A stretch of DNA of 64,000 bases from Methylomonas fluvii (GCF_014850975.1 NZ_JACXST010000002.1:496001-560000); one strand, 5' to 3'. Shown: positions 25,914 to 37,504, numbered from the stretch's first letter. The notes: a model not told the origin generated them from the letters alone. Program-made: numbers and translations.

Positions 25914-26873
25914 TTACAAACTCAAGGCCCTAAATTCCGCGCATGCGCTTGAACGCTGCCAGACCCGCTCAAACTCTTCGCGCAACGGCCGGTGACGCGC
26001 CGGCAAATTAGGACTCCAAAGCCCTTCGTAGCGATTACCCAGCAAACGAAATAAATAGCCGTCGCTATCGTTGACGACAAAAGCAGACGCATATTGCAAA
26101 TCTTCGGTTTCATCGGGCACACGAATCAGAAAATATGACGGCAAGCGCTGAGCCAATTCCACGACAGGATGAACCTGATTACGCAGGCTGGTTGGATCCT
26201 GGACAATGATCTGCACACTGGCGTTACGATTGCTGAGAGCAAATTGTTTCAGAGCCTCGACAAGGTCTTTTTGTCCATATAAAGCAAAATCCAGATCCCG
26301 GCTGTAGATATAAATCTGCCGACGAGCCGCCATCACCAATTGCCGGGTAGCGATTAAGGTCGATTCGACTGTCTCCAGCCGGACAGCGTCAACAGAAACT
26401 TCTCGGGTCTGAGGTACTGATCGCACCGTTTGCTCAGGCGGCTGCAATATAAGCCGCATAGCCTGGTGCGGAATGCCGGCTTTAGCAAACACTTCGCCTT
26501 CCGCGGCAAAACCGAATTTTTGGTAGAACCCCAATGCACTAAGTTGCGCGTTGGCGGTAACGTTGGTTAGCCCCAAGTTACGGGCTTTGTCGATTGCTGC
26601 ACGCAATAAAGACTCGCCGACGCCTTGACAACGCCATTCGCGCAGAACCGCCATTCGTCCAACCTTGCCCTCCGGCGAAAGTCGACACGTAGCAATTGGC
26701 CGATAATCCGCATCCCGCACCAGAAAATGATGGCAATCCGCATCAAGTTCGTCGAACTCTACCTCTAACGGTATTTGCTGTTCGACGACGAACACCAAAT
26801 GCCGCACATAACGTATATCCTCAAAATCAACGGCGTAGCTGGCTGGCTCGAGATAACAGTTGGCAATTTGCAT
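25914..26873 (-). CDS. GNAT acetyltransferase fused to DUF7931-like domain
   Basis: A 319-residue two-domain protein. Residues 1-140 are a GNAT N-acetyltransferase with the acetyl-CoA loop 'RMAVLREWRCQGVGESLL' and 'LGFYQKFGFAAEGEVF'. Residues 160-319 form a second domain ('ATRQLVMAARRQIYIYSRDLD', 'RLLGNRYEGLWSPN') that resembles the DUF7931 region found in other proteobacterial GNAT proteins. Its 'YIYSRDLD' strand recalls phospholipase-D-like folds but lacks the H-x-K-x4-D motif. The substrate is unknown. Confidence 0.8.
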   Translation of the reverse strand: MQIANCYLEPASYAVDFEDIRYVRHLVFVVEQQIPLEVEFDELDADCHHFLVRDADYRPIATCRLSPEGKVGRMAVLREWRCQGVGESLLRAAIDKARNLGLTNVTANAQLSALGFYQKFGFAAEGEVFAKAGIPHQAMRLILQPPEQTVRSVPQTREVSVDAVRLETVESTLIATRQLVMAARRQIYIYSRDLDFALYGQKDLVEALKQFALSNRNASVQIIVQDPTSLRNQVHPVVELAQRLPSYFLIRVPDETEDLQYASAFVVNDSDGYLFRLLGNRYEGLWSPNLPARHRPLREEFERVWQRSSACAEFRALSL

Positions 26874-26996
26874 AGCGCGATGGATGAGTAGTAAGTGAGT
26901 GAATCAGTTTAGATCCACTCTGCTGAAAATTCGACTCGGGAAGCCGATTCTATTGCCTACCCGACGGAACGGATGACAAAGAACACAAACCTAGCT

Positions 26997-28649
26997 TCAA
27001 ACCTCCCTTTTGATCTTCGACTGCAAATGCTCGGCAAGACGCTTCATCGCTTCCGACGAATCGTTGGCTGCCAGATGGACATTGATGATACTGGGCATAC
27101 TTTGGTTATTCAGGGCATTGAACAGAGCCTCTTCAAATTCAGCTTCCGTTCTCGCATCGTAGCCGGCTAAGGGCCCGAAGAGCTCTCCTAAGCGATCGAA
27201 GCGCCATGGATTAATATCGTTGAATGGGCCCTCGAGAATACAACGCTCCGTACTGTAACCATCGTTGTTAAATACCACCACAATGGGATTCAAACCCAGG
27301 CGGGCATGAGTCGACAGCTCGGTACCAGTCATTTGAAACGCCCCATCGCCAGCTAAAATCAATGCTCGGCGATCCGGACGCGCGATTTGCGCACCTAACG
27401 CAGCCGGCACAGCAAAACCCATCGTGGTGTAAAAAGCCGAAGCCAAAAATTCACTTTGCTCGTGTACGCGTAAATCGATAGCTGCAAACAGACAATCACC
27501 GACATCGCACACCACGATCATGTCGTTACTTAACGCACTATTCAGCCGCTCGACCAATCTGGCAGTTGTGATTGGCCGGTCGGATTCCGGAAAAGCATAG
27601 TTTTTGGGCGGTTCCGGAATGGATACGTAACTTGTGGCGGATTTATTAACCGAGCCGGCTAAAGCCCCGAGAAAATCTTCCAAGGCGATGCCAGGGTAAC
27701 GATGCGCACTGATCACCACCTCATTCAAGGCCGCGCGGATGGTCGAATGTGAGTTCAGTTTTGCCGTGTAGATGCCGGTATCGATTTCATTCAATGTCAC
27801 GCCCAACATCAACAGTAAATCGGACTTTTCGACTCTGTCGCGCACAGCCTCAGAACTCATCGCGCCTTCGTAAATCCCCAGATACGCCGGATGCCGTTCG
27901 GACATCACCGATTTACCGGTTAGCGTGGCTACTACGGGCAAGCCGGTACGTTCGACAAACTCGGCCAAAGCCGCTTGCAGCCCGCGTCTATGTAATTCAA
28001 CGCCCGCGACGATCATAGGCGACTTGGCGTGTGCTAACAGCGCCATGGTTTCCGCAATCGCTTCGGATAAAGCCGCTTGGTCACTGGTAAATCTTTCCAC
28101 CGTCTCGGTCGGCATGGGATAGCCTTCCGCCATCACCAAATCACGGGGAAGCTCAATGTACACCGGTTTACAACAGCGGCGCGCGGCTTCGATGGCATGG
28201 TCGATTTGCCGAAAGGCGATTACCGGGTCGTTTAGCACCACTGACGCACAGCTAATGCGTTCAAAAATTTCCCGCTGGAATGTAAATGGCCCAAAACGAT
28301 GGTGAATTAACGGATCGTCTTTTTGCTCGCTGACGCCGGGTGCCCCGCTGATAAGTACCACCGGGGACGATTCCGCGTAAGCACCGGCAATCGCATTGAC
28401 TGTGTTTAAGGCGCCGACGCCGTATGTCACTGCCAGCGCGCCCATACCTACGCAACGCGCGTAGCCGTCGGCCGCGAAGGCTGCGGAATCCTCCCGAGTG
28501 GTGCCGATATGCCGCACCTGACTTTTTATCATCAGATCATAAAATCCCAGCACGTAGTCACCAGGCACACCAAAGATGTCTTTTACGCCAGCCTGATATA
28601 GGCGTTTGAGGAGGTATTGTCCAATCGTGTCGAATTTGGCAGTGCTCAT
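26997..28649 (-). CDS. thiamine diphosphate 2-oxoacid decarboxylase
   Basis: A 550-residue ThDP enzyme of the pyruvate/indolepyruvate decarboxylase group. The cofactor-activating glutamate is Glu53 ('TREDSAAFAADGYAR'), the decarboxylase His pair is His116-His117 ('LIHHRFG'), and the ThDP/Mg motif is 'GDGAFQMTG...NNDGYSTE' near residues 425-460. The His-His pair separates it from acetolactate synthases. It would convert pyruvate, indolepyruvate or phenylpyruvate to the aldehyde; the sequence does not decide which. The ATG at 28649 gives the natural N-terminus, with GGAGG 12 bases upstream; the frame stays open for 32 codons more. It stands alone, which suggests an overflow or auxin-like metabolite role. 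Confidence 0.85.
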   Translation of the reverse strand: MSTAKFDTIGQYLLKRLYQAGVKDIFGVPGDYVLGFYDLMIKSQVRHIGTTREDSAAFAADGYARCVGMGALAVTYGVGALNTVNAIAGAYAESSPVVLISGAPGVSEQKDDPLIHHRFGPFTFQREIFERISCASVVLNDPVIAFRQIDHAIEAARRCCKPVYIELPRDLVMAEGYPMPTETVERFTSDQAALSEAIAETMALLAHAKSPMIVAGVELHRRGLQAALAEFVERTGLPVVATLTGKSVMSERHPAYLGIYEGAMSSEAVRDRVEKSDLLLMLGVTLNEIDTGIYTAKLNSHSTIRAALNEVVISAHRYPGIALEDFLGALAGSVNKSATSYVSIPEPPKNYAFPESDRPITTARLVERLNSALSNDMIVVCDVGDCLFAAIDLRVHEQSEFLASAFYTTMGFAVPAALGAQIARPDRRALILAGDGAFQMTGTELSTHARLGLNPIVVVFNNDGYSTERCILEGPFNDINPWRFDRLGELFGPLAGYDARTEAEFEEALFNALNNQSMPSIINVHLAANDSSEAMKRLAEHLQSKIKREV

Positions 28650-28851
28650 AGCGCTTTGAAACCTCCGAATAGAATTAAACCGTGAGCACTGATTCGCAAA
28701 AGACCAATGTTGCTCAACCGTTTTAACAGGATGCTTAGGGGTCAATACTGCTAAGCCCCGCCTAAAAAGTCAACAGACATTCAAAGTCCCCAGAAATTAA
28801 GATTCAAAAGCATCACAATCGCGGCGACATAAGATTCCGAATTTCAGCCAC

Positions 28852-28876
28852 AAAAAAAGGGCCTTGCGGCCCTTTT
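28852..28876 (-). terminator. intrinsic terminator of the rimP-pnp operon
   Basis: On the minus strand AAAAGGGCC and GGCCCTTTT form a 9-bp stem with a GCAA loop, followed by TTT. It begins 22 bp after the pnp stop and probably ends the whole operon. Confidence 0.9.
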
Positions 28877-28897
28877 CGTTGCGGAGTCGAACCGAAT

Positions 28898-30976
28898 TTA
28901 TTCGCTATCGACTTCTTTCATGCTCAAGCGCACGCGGCCTTGACGGTCGATTTCCAGCACTTTGACTTTGACGACATCGCCTTCCGACAGTTTGTCGCTA
29001 ACTTTTTCCACACGCTCGTCGGAGATTTGCGAAATATGCACCAAACCGTCTTTGCCCGGCAGAATGGTCACGAACGCGCCGAAGTCCATCAAGCGCACCA
29101 CTTTGCCTTCGTAGACTTTGCCTACTTCGACTTCAGCGGTAATCTCTTCGATCATGCGTCGAGCTTCTTCGCCGGCGGCTCTATCGACAGAGGCAACATT
29201 CACCACGCCGTCGTCGGTCAAATCAATGCTGGCGCCGGTTTGCTCGGTAATAGCACGGATGGTAACCCCGCCTTTGCCGATAACTTCGCGGATTTTAGCC
29301 GGATCGATTTTAAAGGTAATGATGCGCGGCGCGAAGTCGGACATTTCAGAACGGGTGCTGGACAAGGCTTTGTTCATCTCGCCCAAAATGTGCAGACGGC
29401 CTTGTTTAGCTTGTTCCAAAGCGACTTTCATAATTTCGGCAGTGATACCGTCGATTTTGATGTCCATTTGCAGCGCTGTGACGCCATTTTCGGAACCAGC
29501 TACTTTAAAGTCCATGTCACCCAAATGATCTTCATCACCCAGGATGTCGGACAGTACTGCAAATTTATCGCCTTCTTTGATCAGACCCATGGCAATCCCG
29601 GCCACAGGGGCTTTGATCGGCACACCGGCATCCATCAAGGCCAAACTGCTACCGCAGACTGAAGCCATTGAACTGGAGCCGTTGGATTCGGTGATTTCCG
29701 AAACCACGCGAATCACGTAAGGAAACTCCGCCATGTTAGGCAATACTGCCGCCACACCGCGTTTTGCTAAACGGCCGTGACCGATTTCCCGACGTTTTGG
29801 CGAGCCGACGAAACCGGTTTCACCCACGCTGTAAGGAGGGAAGTTGTAATGCAGCATAAACGGGTCTTTATATTCGCCCGATAATGCGTCGATGATTTGC
29901 GCATCGCGTTCGGTACCCAGAGTCGCGACAACCAAGGCTTGGGTTTCACCACGAGTGAACAATGCCGAACCGTGGGTTCTAGGCAGCACACCGGTTCTAA
30001 CCATGATAGGTCTGACCGTGGTCAAATCGCGACCGTCAATACGTTTGCGGTCGTTCAGAATCGCGCCGCGCACCACGTCATATTCTAGGTGTTCGATGAC
30101 GTTACGGATGTCTTTTTCGTTATACAGACCATCAACTGTCAGTTTTTCAACTACCGCGCTTCTGATTGCACTCAGTGTGTCTTGTCTGACCAGTTTTTCC
30201 GCAATCTGGTAAGCCGCTTTGATGCTTTGCTCGGCTTCGGCAGCCACTGCTGCTTTTAATGCTGTGTTGGTTTCAGCTGGTGTCCAGGTCACAGCAGGCG
30301 TGCCAACCGCAGCGGCAAAATCGTTTATCGCGTTGATCGCTACTTGCATTTGTTCGTGACCGAACAATACCGCGCCTAGCATCACTTCTTCGGACAACAA
30401 ATCGGCTTCCGATTCAACCATTAATACCGCATGCTGAGTACCGGCAACCACCAATTGCAATTGCGATTCTTTCAGTGAGGGTTTGTCTGGGTTCAGTAAA
30501 TAAGCGCCGTCTTTATAACCGACGCAAGCCGCGCCCAACGGGCCGTTAAAAGGCAAACCGGATACTGCCAAAGCAGCAGAGGCACCCAATAGCGCTGGAA
30601 TTTCGGTATCCACGTCAGGATTCAGCGACACGACAGTAGCAATAATCTGTACTTCGTTAGTGAAACCTTCCGGAAACAGCGGACGAATCGGTCTGTCGAT
30701 CAGGCGGGAAATCAGGGTTTCTGTTTCGCTAGGACGGCCTTCACGTTTGAAAAATCCGCCGGGGATTTTACCGGCCGCAAATGCTTTTTCCTGGTAGTTA
30801 ACGGTAAGCGGAAAAAAATCGCCGCCGCTAGCTTCTTTTTTACCCACAACCGTCACCAGCAGCGAGGTGCCTTCGACATCGATCATCACCGCGCCATTGG
30901 CTTGACGGGCAATTTCACCGGTGGATAAGGTGACGAGACGATCGCCGTACTGAAATTCTTTCCTGATAGGATTCAC
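28898..30976 (-). CDS. pnp: polynucleotide phosphorylase
   Basis: A 692-residue PNPase, the phosphorolytic 3'-5' exoribonuclease of the degradosome. It has two RNase PH domains (residues 1-220 and 300-540, the second containing '[21 protein letters not shown]'), a KH domain ('[15 protein letters not shown]' near residue 562) and a C-terminal S1 domain ('[19 protein letters not shown]'). The start is GTG with AAGGAACC upstream. It is the last gene of the operon, 84 bp after rpsO. Confidence 0.97.
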   Translation of the reverse strand: MNPIRKEFQYGDRLVTLSTGEIARQANGAVMIDVEGTSLLVTVVGKKEASGGDFFPLTVNYQEKAFAAGKIPGGFFKREGRPSETETLISRLIDRPIRPLFPEGFTNEVQIIATVVSLNPDVDTEIPALLGASAALAVSGLPFNGPLGAACVGYKDGAYLLNPDKPSLKESQLQLVVAGTQHAVLMVESEADLLSEEVMLGAVLFGHEQMQVAINAINDFAAAVGTPAVTWTPAETNTALKAAVAAEAEQSIKAAYQIAEKLVRQDTLSAIRSAVVEKLTVDGLYNEKDIRNVIEHLEYDVVRGAILNDRKRIDGRDLTTVRPIMVRTGVLPRTHGSALFTRGETQALVVATLGTERDAQIIDALSGEYKDPFMLHYNFPPYSVGETGFVGSPKRREIGHGRLAKRGVAAVLPNMAEFPYVIRVVSEITESNGSSSMASVCGSSLALMDAGVPIKAPVAGIAMGLIKEGDKFAVLSDILGDEDHLGDMDFKVAGSENGVTALQMDIKIDGITAEIMKVALEQAKQGRLHILGEMNKALSSTRSEMSDFAPRIITFKIDPAKIREVIGKGGVTIRAITEQTGASIDLTDDGVVNVASVDRAAGEEARRMIEEITAEVEVGKVYEGKVVRLMDFGAFVTILPGKDGLVHISQISDERVEKVSDKLSEGDVVKVKVLEIDRQGRVRLSMKEVDSE

Positions 30977-31060
30977 TATAAGGTTCCTTTGTTTAAAGGT
31001 TATGCTGAAATGTGCCTTAAAGCAGAAACGGCGCCCGATGCGCCGTTTCCAGTTTTGGTG

Positions 31061-31330
31061 CTACTTACGGATGCCCAAACGCTCAATCAATGAGCGGTAA
31101 CGCGCAACCTCGGTGTTTTTCAAGTAATCCAACAGTTTACGGCGTTGGTTTACCATGCGCAGCAAGCCGCGGCGCGAGTGATTGTCTTTTTTGTGCGTAG
31201 CAAAATGCGGAGTCAGTTGATTAATGTTGGCGGTCAACAAGGCCACTTGGACTTCGGTTGAACCGGTATCGGTGTCTGACAAACGATATTCTTCAACGAT
31301 GGCTTTCTTTTGTTCTGCGGTTAATGACAT
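31061..31330 (-). CDS. rpsO: 30S ribosomal protein S15
   Basis: An 89-residue S15 of standard length that binds 16S rRNA and helps assemble the platform of the 30S subunit. Typical segments are '[13 protein letters not shown]', '[13 protein letters not shown]' and 'RRKLLDYLK'. It follows truB by 110 bp, a gap that probably carries its own promoter and leader, as in E. coli where S15 represses its own translation; a pseudoknot was not traced here. Confidence 0.98.
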   Translation of the reverse strand: MSLTAEQKKAIVEEYRLSDTDTGSTEVQVALLTANINQLTPHFATHKKDNHSRRGLLRMVNQRRKLLDYLKNTEVARYRSLIERLGIRK

Positions 31331-31440
31331 TCTTAATCCCTATCGATTAATTTTGATTGAATAAAGGTCACCGTGTGATGACCGTGTAGCCGCTGTTTCC
31401 ACAATAGGGTGTAGATACTTTGCGGTTTTTTCCTGAAAAA

Positions 31441-32361
31441 TCAAGTTGCTTGATCTTCCAAAAGAAATAGTTTTTTCGGCGCTAGTTTACCATCCAATAG
31501 GATTTCCCCCAACCCCAAAAAGGCCTGCGGCGAGTATATTCTGACCTGTCCGGCCATACCGCCGTTAAAGGCTATGCGCTGCCCCAGCTTGATTTTTTCT
31601 GCCTGTTCAGCGGACAAAGATACCTCCGGGATGGCTTTCAGGGGTACATCTAGCGCGATCAAGGTAGTCTGCAATTCTGCAACGTCCATGGCCTGCAACT
31701 GCTGCAAGGTATGAGCCTGATCAAAATCGAACATGCCCGCCTTGGTTCTGCGTAGCGCGGTTACCGTACCGCAAGTCCCCAGCCACTGACCAATATCTTC
31801 GGCCAGCGAACGGATATAAGTACCCTTGGAGCAAAATACATCCAGTTTCAATTGCCCTAATTCGGCATCGAAATTTAACAGCTGCAATTCATAAATAGTG
31901 ATCGCCCTGGGCTGCCGATCTACGGTTTTACCTTCCCTGGCCAATTCGTAAAGCTTCTTGCCTTGATGCTTGAGCGCCGAATACATCGGCGGCACCTGCT
32001 CAATCGGGCCAGTAAAGTGTTGCAAACAAGCTTGTAAGCGCGCGCCATCCAGTGCCGGCACCGGCATTTCAGCGACGATTTTACCTTCGCTATCGCCGGT
32101 ATCGGTCATTACGCCTAACTGTATCGTTACTTGATAACGCTTATCGTCATCCAGCATTAAGGCCGATACCTTGGTCGCCTCGCCGAAGCATAATGGCAAC
32201 AAACCGGTCGCCAGGGGATCCAGCGCCCCGGTATGCCCAGCCTTGTTGGCATTGAATAATCGTCTGACTTCCTGCAAGGCCTGATTGGACGACGCACCTA
32301 AACGTTTATCGAGCAGCACGATGCCATGCACATCGCGCCCGGACTTACGTTTTGCCATCAA
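31441..32361 (-). CDS. truB: tRNA pseudouridine(55) synthase
   Basis: A 306-residue TruB that makes pseudouridine-55 in the T-loop of tRNAs. The catalytic aspartate lies in 'GHTGALDPLATGLLP' (near residue 47), with 'SALKHQGKKLYELAR' and 'CSKGTYIRSLAEDIG' as the other conserved blocks. The C-terminal part is a short PUA-like domain. Its ATG overlaps the rbfA stop by 4 bp, so the two are coupled. Confidence 0.97.
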   Translation of the reverse strand: MMAKRKSGRDVHGIVLLDKRLGASSNQALQEVRRLFNANKAGHTGALDPLATGLLPLCFGEATKVSALMLDDDKRYQVTIQLGVMTDTGDSEGKIVAEMPVPALDGARLQACLQHFTGPIEQVPPMYSALKHQGKKLYELAREGKTVDRQPRAITIYELQLLNFDAELGQLKLDVFCSKGTYIRSLAEDIGQWLGTCGTVTALRRTKAGMFDFDQAHTLQQLQAMDVAELQTTLIALDVPLKAIPEVSLSAEQAEKIKLGQRIAFNGGMAGQVRIYSPQAFLGLGEILLDGKLAPKKLFLLEDQAT

Positions 32362-32774
32362 TCGTCCTGTTGTGGTTTATCGGCCCCAGCTTCCGGCGCA
32401 GCACCAGCATCCTTAACTTCTTCGTGATGCAAATCACCCAGTAACTCGGCGACGCGCATCCCGGTGTCGAAGGAGTGGTCATAGTAAAAATGCAACTCCG
32501 AGATATGCCGCAAACGCATGCGCCTGGCCAGCTCATGCCGGATAAACGGCGAGATTTCGTTCAACACCTTCACATTCGCGCGCTTAGCGGCATCATCCTG
32601 GGCATCCAACACTGTCACGAATATCTTGGCAACCGCCAAATCCTTGGACAATTCGACGTCGTTAATCGTGACAAAACCCAAGCGGCTGTCATCGACATCA
32701 CGTTGTAATATCGACGCCAACTCTTTCTGCATTTCCGATGCAACCCGCTGACTGCGGCCGAACTCTCTTGCCAT
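32358..32774 (-). CDS. rbfA: 30S ribosome-binding factor A
   Basis: A 138-residue RbfA, a KH-like protein needed for late 30S maturation and cold growth. 'REFGRSQRVASEMQKELA' opens the protein and 'LRHISELHFYYDHSFDTGMR' is the conserved C-terminal block. The tail after residue 118 is acidic and disordered. Its ATG shares one base with the infB stop (TAATG). Confidence 0.96.
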   Translation of the reverse strand: MAREFGRSQRVASEMQKELASILQRDVDDSRLGFVTINDVELSKDLAVAKIFVTVLDAQDDAAKRANVKVLNEISPFIRHELARRMRLRHISELHFYYDHSFDTGMRVAELLGDLHHEEVKDAGAAPEAGADKPQQDD

Positions 32775-35482
32775 TAGATTTCCCGTCTGACTTCGATACG
32801 TTCAAACACTTCGATCTGATCACCGTTTTGTACATCGTTGTAGTTTTTCACACCGATACCGCATTCCATGCCCATTTTCACTTCATTGACATCGTCTTTG
32901 AAGCGGCGCAAGGATTCCAGCTGGCCTTCGTAAATCACCACGTTGTTGCGCAATACGCGAATCGGCAGATTGCGTTTGACGAAGCCGTCGATAACCATAC
33001 AACCGGCCACCGCACCGAACTTCGGCGAACGGAATACGTCCCGCACCTCGGCCAGACCGACGATTTTTTCCTGAATCTCCGGCGCCAACATACCGCTGAT
33101 CGCGCGTTTCACCTCGTCGATCGCTTCGTAGATGATGCTGTAGTAATGCAGATCGATGTCTTTTTCTTCAATCAATTTCCGCGCTACCGCATCGGCACGC
33201 ACGTTGAAACCGATCAAAATCGCGCTGGATGCCAAAGCCAGGTTGGCGTCGCCTTCGTTAATACCACCGACACCACCGTAGATGCATTTAACTTGTACTT
33301 CTTCGGTGGACAAACCGACCAACGACTCACGCAAGGCTTCCAAACTGCCTTGCACGTCGGTTTTGATAACGACGTTAAGTGTGGAAGTTTCGCCGGCGGA
33401 CATCCGCGAGAACACATCGTCCAATTTTGACGCATGCTGTGCTGCGTGACGGGTGGAACGCTTACGATCTTCCCGGTGAGCGGCAAGCTCTCTAGCAACC
33501 CGTTCATTCTGAACCACCAGGAATTCATCACCCGCGTCCGGGGTACCGGACAAGCCGAGAATTTCCACCGGCATACTAGGCCCAGCCGACTTAATAGCGT
33601 GCGCATTTTCGTCGAACATCGCCCTTATCCGGCCATATTCGTGGCCGCAAAGGACGAACTCGCCTTTGCTCAGCGTACCTTTTTGAATCAAGATGGTGGC
33701 GACCGCACCACGGCCTCTATCCAGACGTGATTCAATACAAATACCGGAAGCAATACCATCCACCGGCGCTTTCAATTCCAGCACTTCCGCCTGGACAATC
33801 AAAGCCTCGATCAATTCGTCGATACCGGTACCCACTTTCGCAGATACCTTCAGGAATTGCACATCGCCGCCCCACTCTTCCGGCACTACATTCAGCGTAG
33901 CCAGTTCCTGCATGACGCGATCGGGATTAGCTTCCGGCTTGTCGATTTTGTTCAAGGCCACGATGATGGGCACATTCGCGGCGCGCGCATGATCGATGGC
34001 TTCCCTGGTTTGCGGCATCACACCGTCGTCAGCAGCCACCACCACGATCACGATGTCGGTTACTTCCGCACCACGAGCCCGCATCGCGGTAAACGCGGCA
34101 TGGCCTGGCGTATCCAGGAATGTGACCGCACCGTGGTCGGTTTTGACCTGATACGCACCAATGTGCTGAGTAATCCCGCCCGCTTCGCCGGCAGCCACAC
34201 GAGTTTTGCGGATGTAATCCAACAAAGAGGTTTTACCGTGGTCGACGTGGCCCATGATGGTAACGATAGGTGCTCTCAGCTGAACTTTACGTTCATCGCT
34301 GTCACCTTGCACTTCGGCCAGCATTTCCTGTTCGAAGTCATCCTCGCTCTGCATGATGGCTTTGTGGCCCATCTCTTCAACCAAAATCACCGCCGTTTCC
34401 TGGTCGATGGTTTGATTGATCGTGGACATGATGCCCAGCTTCATCAAATGCTTGATGACTTCGGCAGCCTTGATGTTCATTTTTGCAGCCAAATCCGAAA
34501 CCACGATGGTTTCCGGAATGGTGACGTCATACACAGTCGGCGCCAGCGGCTTTTCGAACTTATGTCGACCTTGATTAAGATCCGGTTCGAACTCCGGTTT
34601 TTCCCGACGCGATGGTGCCTTGCCTTTTTTGCCTTTGCCGCCGCGACGCGCGGCATCCCCGCCACCACCGATATCGCCATCGGTAGTCGGGCCGCGAGTG
34701 GGCTTGAATTCGGCCTTTTTCTTATGCAGCGTGGTTTGCTGCTGCTTGGCTTCGGCTTTTTGTTTGACTTTTTCCGCGGTTCTTTGCACCGCAGCTTCCA
34801 ACCTTTCTTTCTTTTCTTTTTCCAGACGCTGCTCTTCGGTCAGCTCCGGCGCCGCAATCGGGGCGGGTGCTTCAGCCTTAGCAACCAGCTCAGTCTGCGC
34901 TTCGGCAACAACCGGCAACTCCTCAGTCACCTGCTGCTCTGCCGCAATCGGTTCTGCGGTTGCCGTCACAGCCGGCACGGACACCTCAACCGGCTGAGCA
35001 ATTTCCGCACTGACTACTTGCTCTTCCTGTACAGATTGAGCAGCCTTCTGCTCATGCAAGTGCTTACGCTTTTCTTCTTCGATAGCTTGTTGCCGTCTCT
35101 GTTCTTCCAAAGCTTGTTTGGCTAATTCGGCCTGTCTTAGCTCGTCGTTTACAGAGGAGGCATCGCTGCGTTTGATATATGTCTTTTGCTTGCGCACCTC
35201 GACACTGACGGTTTTCACAGCTGTACCCGGCGGTGAGGATTGTCTTAACTCAGTTTTGGTACTGCGTTTCAAGGTAATGCGTTTGGGGGCGGCGGCTTCC
35301 TGATCGGCGTCCGACTTGCCGTGGCGCTTGCGCAAGTGCGCGAGTAATTTGACTTTCTCTTCATCGTTTATCACATCGTCGGGCGCGCTGGCGGTCAAGC
35401 CGGCTTCCTTCAATTGTTCTAAAAAACGTTCCAAGGGGATGCCAACAACCTCTGCCAATTCCTGTACTGTTTTATCGCTCAT
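32774..35482 (-). CDS. infB: translation initiation factor IF-2
   Basis: A 902-residue IF-2 of the long gammaproteobacterial type. It has an N-terminal winged-helix segment (residues 1-55), a long charged Ala/Glu/Lys-rich linker with coiled-coil character (about 95-290), a second N domain, the GTPase domain ('[15 protein letters not shown]', 'DTPGHAAF', 'NKIDKP'), and the C-terminal domains that bind fMet-tRNA. It lies 14 bp after nusA and overlaps rbfA. Confidence 0.98.
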   Translation of the reverse strand: MSDKTVQELAEVVGIPLERFLEQLKEAGLTASAPDDVINDEEKVKLLAHLRKRHGKSDADQEAAAPKRITLKRSTKTELRQSSPPGTAVKTVSVEVRKQKTYIKRSDASSVNDELRQAELAKQALEEQRRQQAIEEEKRKHLHEQKAAQSVQEEQVVSAEIAQPVEVSVPAVTATAEPIAAEQQVTEELPVVAEAQTELVAKAEAPAPIAAPELTEEQRLEKEKKERLEAAVQRTAEKVKQKAEAKQQQTTLHKKKAEFKPTRGPTTDGDIGGGGDAARRGGKGKKGKAPSRREKPEFEPDLNQGRHKFEKPLAPTVYDVTIPETIVVSDLAAKMNIKAAEVIKHLMKLGIMSTINQTIDQETAVILVEEMGHKAIMQSEDDFEQEMLAEVQGDSDERKVQLRAPIVTIMGHVDHGKTSLLDYIRKTRVAAGEAGGITQHIGAYQVKTDHGAVTFLDTPGHAAFTAMRARGAEVTDIVIVVVAADDGVMPQTREAIDHARAANVPIIVALNKIDKPEANPDRVMQELATLNVVPEEWGGDVQFLKVSAKVGTGIDELIEALIVQAEVLELKAPVDGIASGICIESRLDRGRGAVATILIQKGTLSKGEFVLCGHEYGRIRAMFDENAHAIKSAGPSMPVEILGLSGTPDAGDEFLVVQNERVARELAAHREDRKRSTRHAAQHASKLDDVFSRMSAGETSTLNVVIKTDVQGSLEALRESLVGLSTEEVQVKCIYGGVGGINEGDANLALASSAILIGFNVRADAVARKLIEEKDIDLHYYSIIYEAIDEVKRAISGMLAPEIQEKIVGLAEVRDVFRSPKFGAVAGCMVIDGFVKRNLPIRVLRNNVVIYEGQLESLRRFKDDVNEVKMGMECGIGVKNYNDVQNGDQIEVFERIEVRREI

Positions 35483-35496
35483 AATATCCTCCTGCC

Positions 35497-37008
35497 TCAG
35501 CCCTTATCCTCTGCGAACCAAGATTCGCGGGCTTTCATGATTAGTTTACCAGCACGCTCCTCGGTCATGCCGGTAAATTCGATAATGTCGTCTATCGCCT
35601 GCTCCGCCAAGTCGTCCAAGGTCACAATACCCTTGGCCGCCATTTGGTGCGCCAACTCTTCGTCCATGCCTTCCATCGCCAACAATTCCTCGCTAGGCAC
35701 GGCGGTTTCAATTTTTTCTTCGGATGCGATAGCACTGATCAACAAAGCATCCTTGGCGCGAGTGCGCAAAGCTTCCACCAACTCTTCGTCGAAGCCTTCG
35801 ATTTCCAACATTTCGTCGACGGGAATGTACGCAATTTCCTCGATATTATTTAATCCCACATCAACCAAAATGCTGGCGATTTCTTCATCGACATCCAGCA
35901 ACTCCATGAACTGCTGCTTGGATTTGGCTGCTGCTTCGTCGTGGTTTTTATCTACCTGCGCGGCGTCTTGAATATTTAGCTCCCAACCTGTCAATTCGGT
36001 CGCCAAGCGCACGTTTTGACCACCGCGACCGATAGCTTGCGACAAACTGTCGGTGGCAACGGCCACGTCCATGCTGTGCTTATCTTCATCGACCACAATC
36101 GATTGAATTTCCGCCGGCGACATTGCATTAATCACGAATTGCGCGTCGTTGCCGTTCCATAAAATAATATCGACCCGCTCGCCCGCCAATTCATTCGAGA
36201 TAGCTTGTACTCGGGAGCCGCGCATACCGACACAGGCACCAATGGGGTCCAGGCGCGGGTCGTTGGCTCTGACGGCAATTTTCGCGCGGGAACCGGGATC
36301 GCGAGCCGCCGCCAAAATGTCGATCAAACCTTCACCGACTTCCGGCACTTCCAAACGAAACAGTGCGATCAATAATTCAGGCGCGGTGCGGCTGACAAAC
36401 AATTGCGGACCGCGCGGCTCGGAGCGCACCGCTTTCAAATAACCGCGCACCCTGTCACCCATTCTGACCGGCTCTTTCGGGATCATATCTTCCCGGGCAA
36501 TATAGGCTTCGACATGACCACCCAAATCCAGGTAAACACTGCCTTTTTCCAAGCGCTTGACGACGCCGGTGACCAACTCGCCGACGCGATCTTGATAGGC
36601 TTCGACAATTTTCTTGCGCTCGGCTTCGCGAACTTTCTGAATGATGACTTGCTTGGCGGTTTGCGCGGCAATCCGGCAAAAATCGACCGATTCGATTTCT
36701 TCTTCCACATAATCACCAACTTGAATATTGGGATTGTCGAATTGCGCAACTTCCAGCAACACCTGCCAGCCAGGATGCTCGACATCACCATTGATTTCCG
36801 GATTGGCATCAACCACCAGCCATCGACGATAGGTCGAATAATCGCCGGTATGGCGATCAATGGCTACTCTGGCCTTAATCGGGTTTTCGTAACGCTTGAC
36901 GGTCGCCGCTTCCAAAGCGGACTCAATGGCCTGAAAGATAATTTCCTTGTCTATTTCCTTTTCGTTAGCAAAAACGTCTGCTACTAATAAAATCTCTTTA
37001 TTTGCCAC
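35497..37008 (-). CDS. nusA: transcription termination/antitermination factor NusA
   Basis: A 503-residue NusA of the gammaproteobacterial form. It has an RNA-polymerase-binding N-terminal domain (1-130), S1 domain ('[21 protein letters not shown]'), two KH domains ('[15 protein letters not shown]', '[11 protein letters not shown]'), and two acidic repeats at the C-terminus (about 355-415 and 430-495) that are absent from many other bacteria. The start is GTG behind a near-perfect ribosome site (AAGGAGGT), overlapping the rimP stop by 11 bp. Confidence 0.98.
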   Translation of the reverse strand: MANKEILLVADVFANEKEIDKEIIFQAIESALEAATVKRYENPIKARVAIDRHTGDYSTYRRWLVVDANPEINGDVEHPGWQVLLEVAQFDNPNIQVGDYVEEEIESVDFCRIAAQTAKQVIIQKVREAERKKIVEAYQDRVGELVTGVVKRLEKGSVYLDLGGHVEAYIAREDMIPKEPVRMGDRVRGYLKAVRSEPRGPQLFVSRTAPELLIALFRLEVPEVGEGLIDILAAARDPGSRAKIAVRANDPRLDPIGACVGMRGSRVQAISNELAGERVDIILWNGNDAQFVINAMSPAEIQSIVVDEDKHSMDVAVATDSLSQAIGRGGQNVRLATELTGWELNIQDAAQVDKNHDEAAAKSKQQFMELLDVDEEIASILVDVGLNNIEEIAYIPVDEMLEIEGFDEELVEALRTRAKDALLISAIASEEKIETAVPSEELLAMEGMDEELAHQMAAKGIVTLDDLAEQAIDDIIEFTGMTEERAGKLIMKARESWFAEDKG

Positions 37009-37483
37009 TGCGACCTCCTTTAGTGAGTAAGTAATCCGGCACCAAGCGTGCCTTGCTCATTGCCTGAAACGGGATGTTTAATAATTGTTCGCCATCCTGC
37101 AACAGAACAGTCTCGCCTTCGACGGCCTTAATCTGCCCGGTAATTTTGCGGCGTTTATCGATGGGTTTAAATAAACTCACCAGTACAGTGCTCCCCAAAA
37201 AACGTTGAAATTGGCTGAGCTTGAAAAACGGCCGATCCGCACCAGGCGAAGAAACTTCCAACTGATATTCGCCTTGAATCGGATCTTCGACATCCAAAGC
37301 TCCGCTGAGCTGATGACTGACCTTGGTGCAATCTTCCAGCAAAATACCGTTTTCGCTGTCGATATAAATGCGCAACATGCCGTGTGTCGGATGCGGGTTG
37401 TACTCTATCCCCACACACTCATAGCCAAGACCTTCCACAATTGGCTCGATCAAATCCACCAAATGTTCAGGAGCCTGTTTCAT
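36998..37483 (-). CDS. rimP: ribosome maturation factor RimP
   Basis: A 161-residue RimP required for 30S subunit assembly. Conserved blocks are 'GYECVGIEY', 'LRIYIDSENGILLEDC' and 'EVSSPGADRPF' near residue 80. It opens the rimP-nusA-infB-rbfA-truB-rpsO-pnp operon. A terminator-like hairpin lies 30 bp upstream of its start. Confidence 0.96.
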   Translation of the reverse strand: MKQAPEHLVDLIEPIVEGLGYECVGIEYNPHPTHGMLRIYIDSENGILLEDCTKVSHQLSGALDVEDPIQGEYQLEVSSPGADRPFFKLSQFQRFLGSTVLVSLFKPIDKRRKITGQIKAVEGETVLLQDGEQLLNIPFQAMSKARLVPDYLLTKGGRSGK

Positions 37484-37504
37484 TAACGCCTCGCCTTTTC
37501 AAAC

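Noticed and set aside
33857..35125. Plus-strand open frame of 422 codons opposite infB
   Set aside because: It is the antisense shadow of the infB coding sequence, rich in His/Phe/Arg with no domain pattern, and its length only reflects the codon bias of infB.
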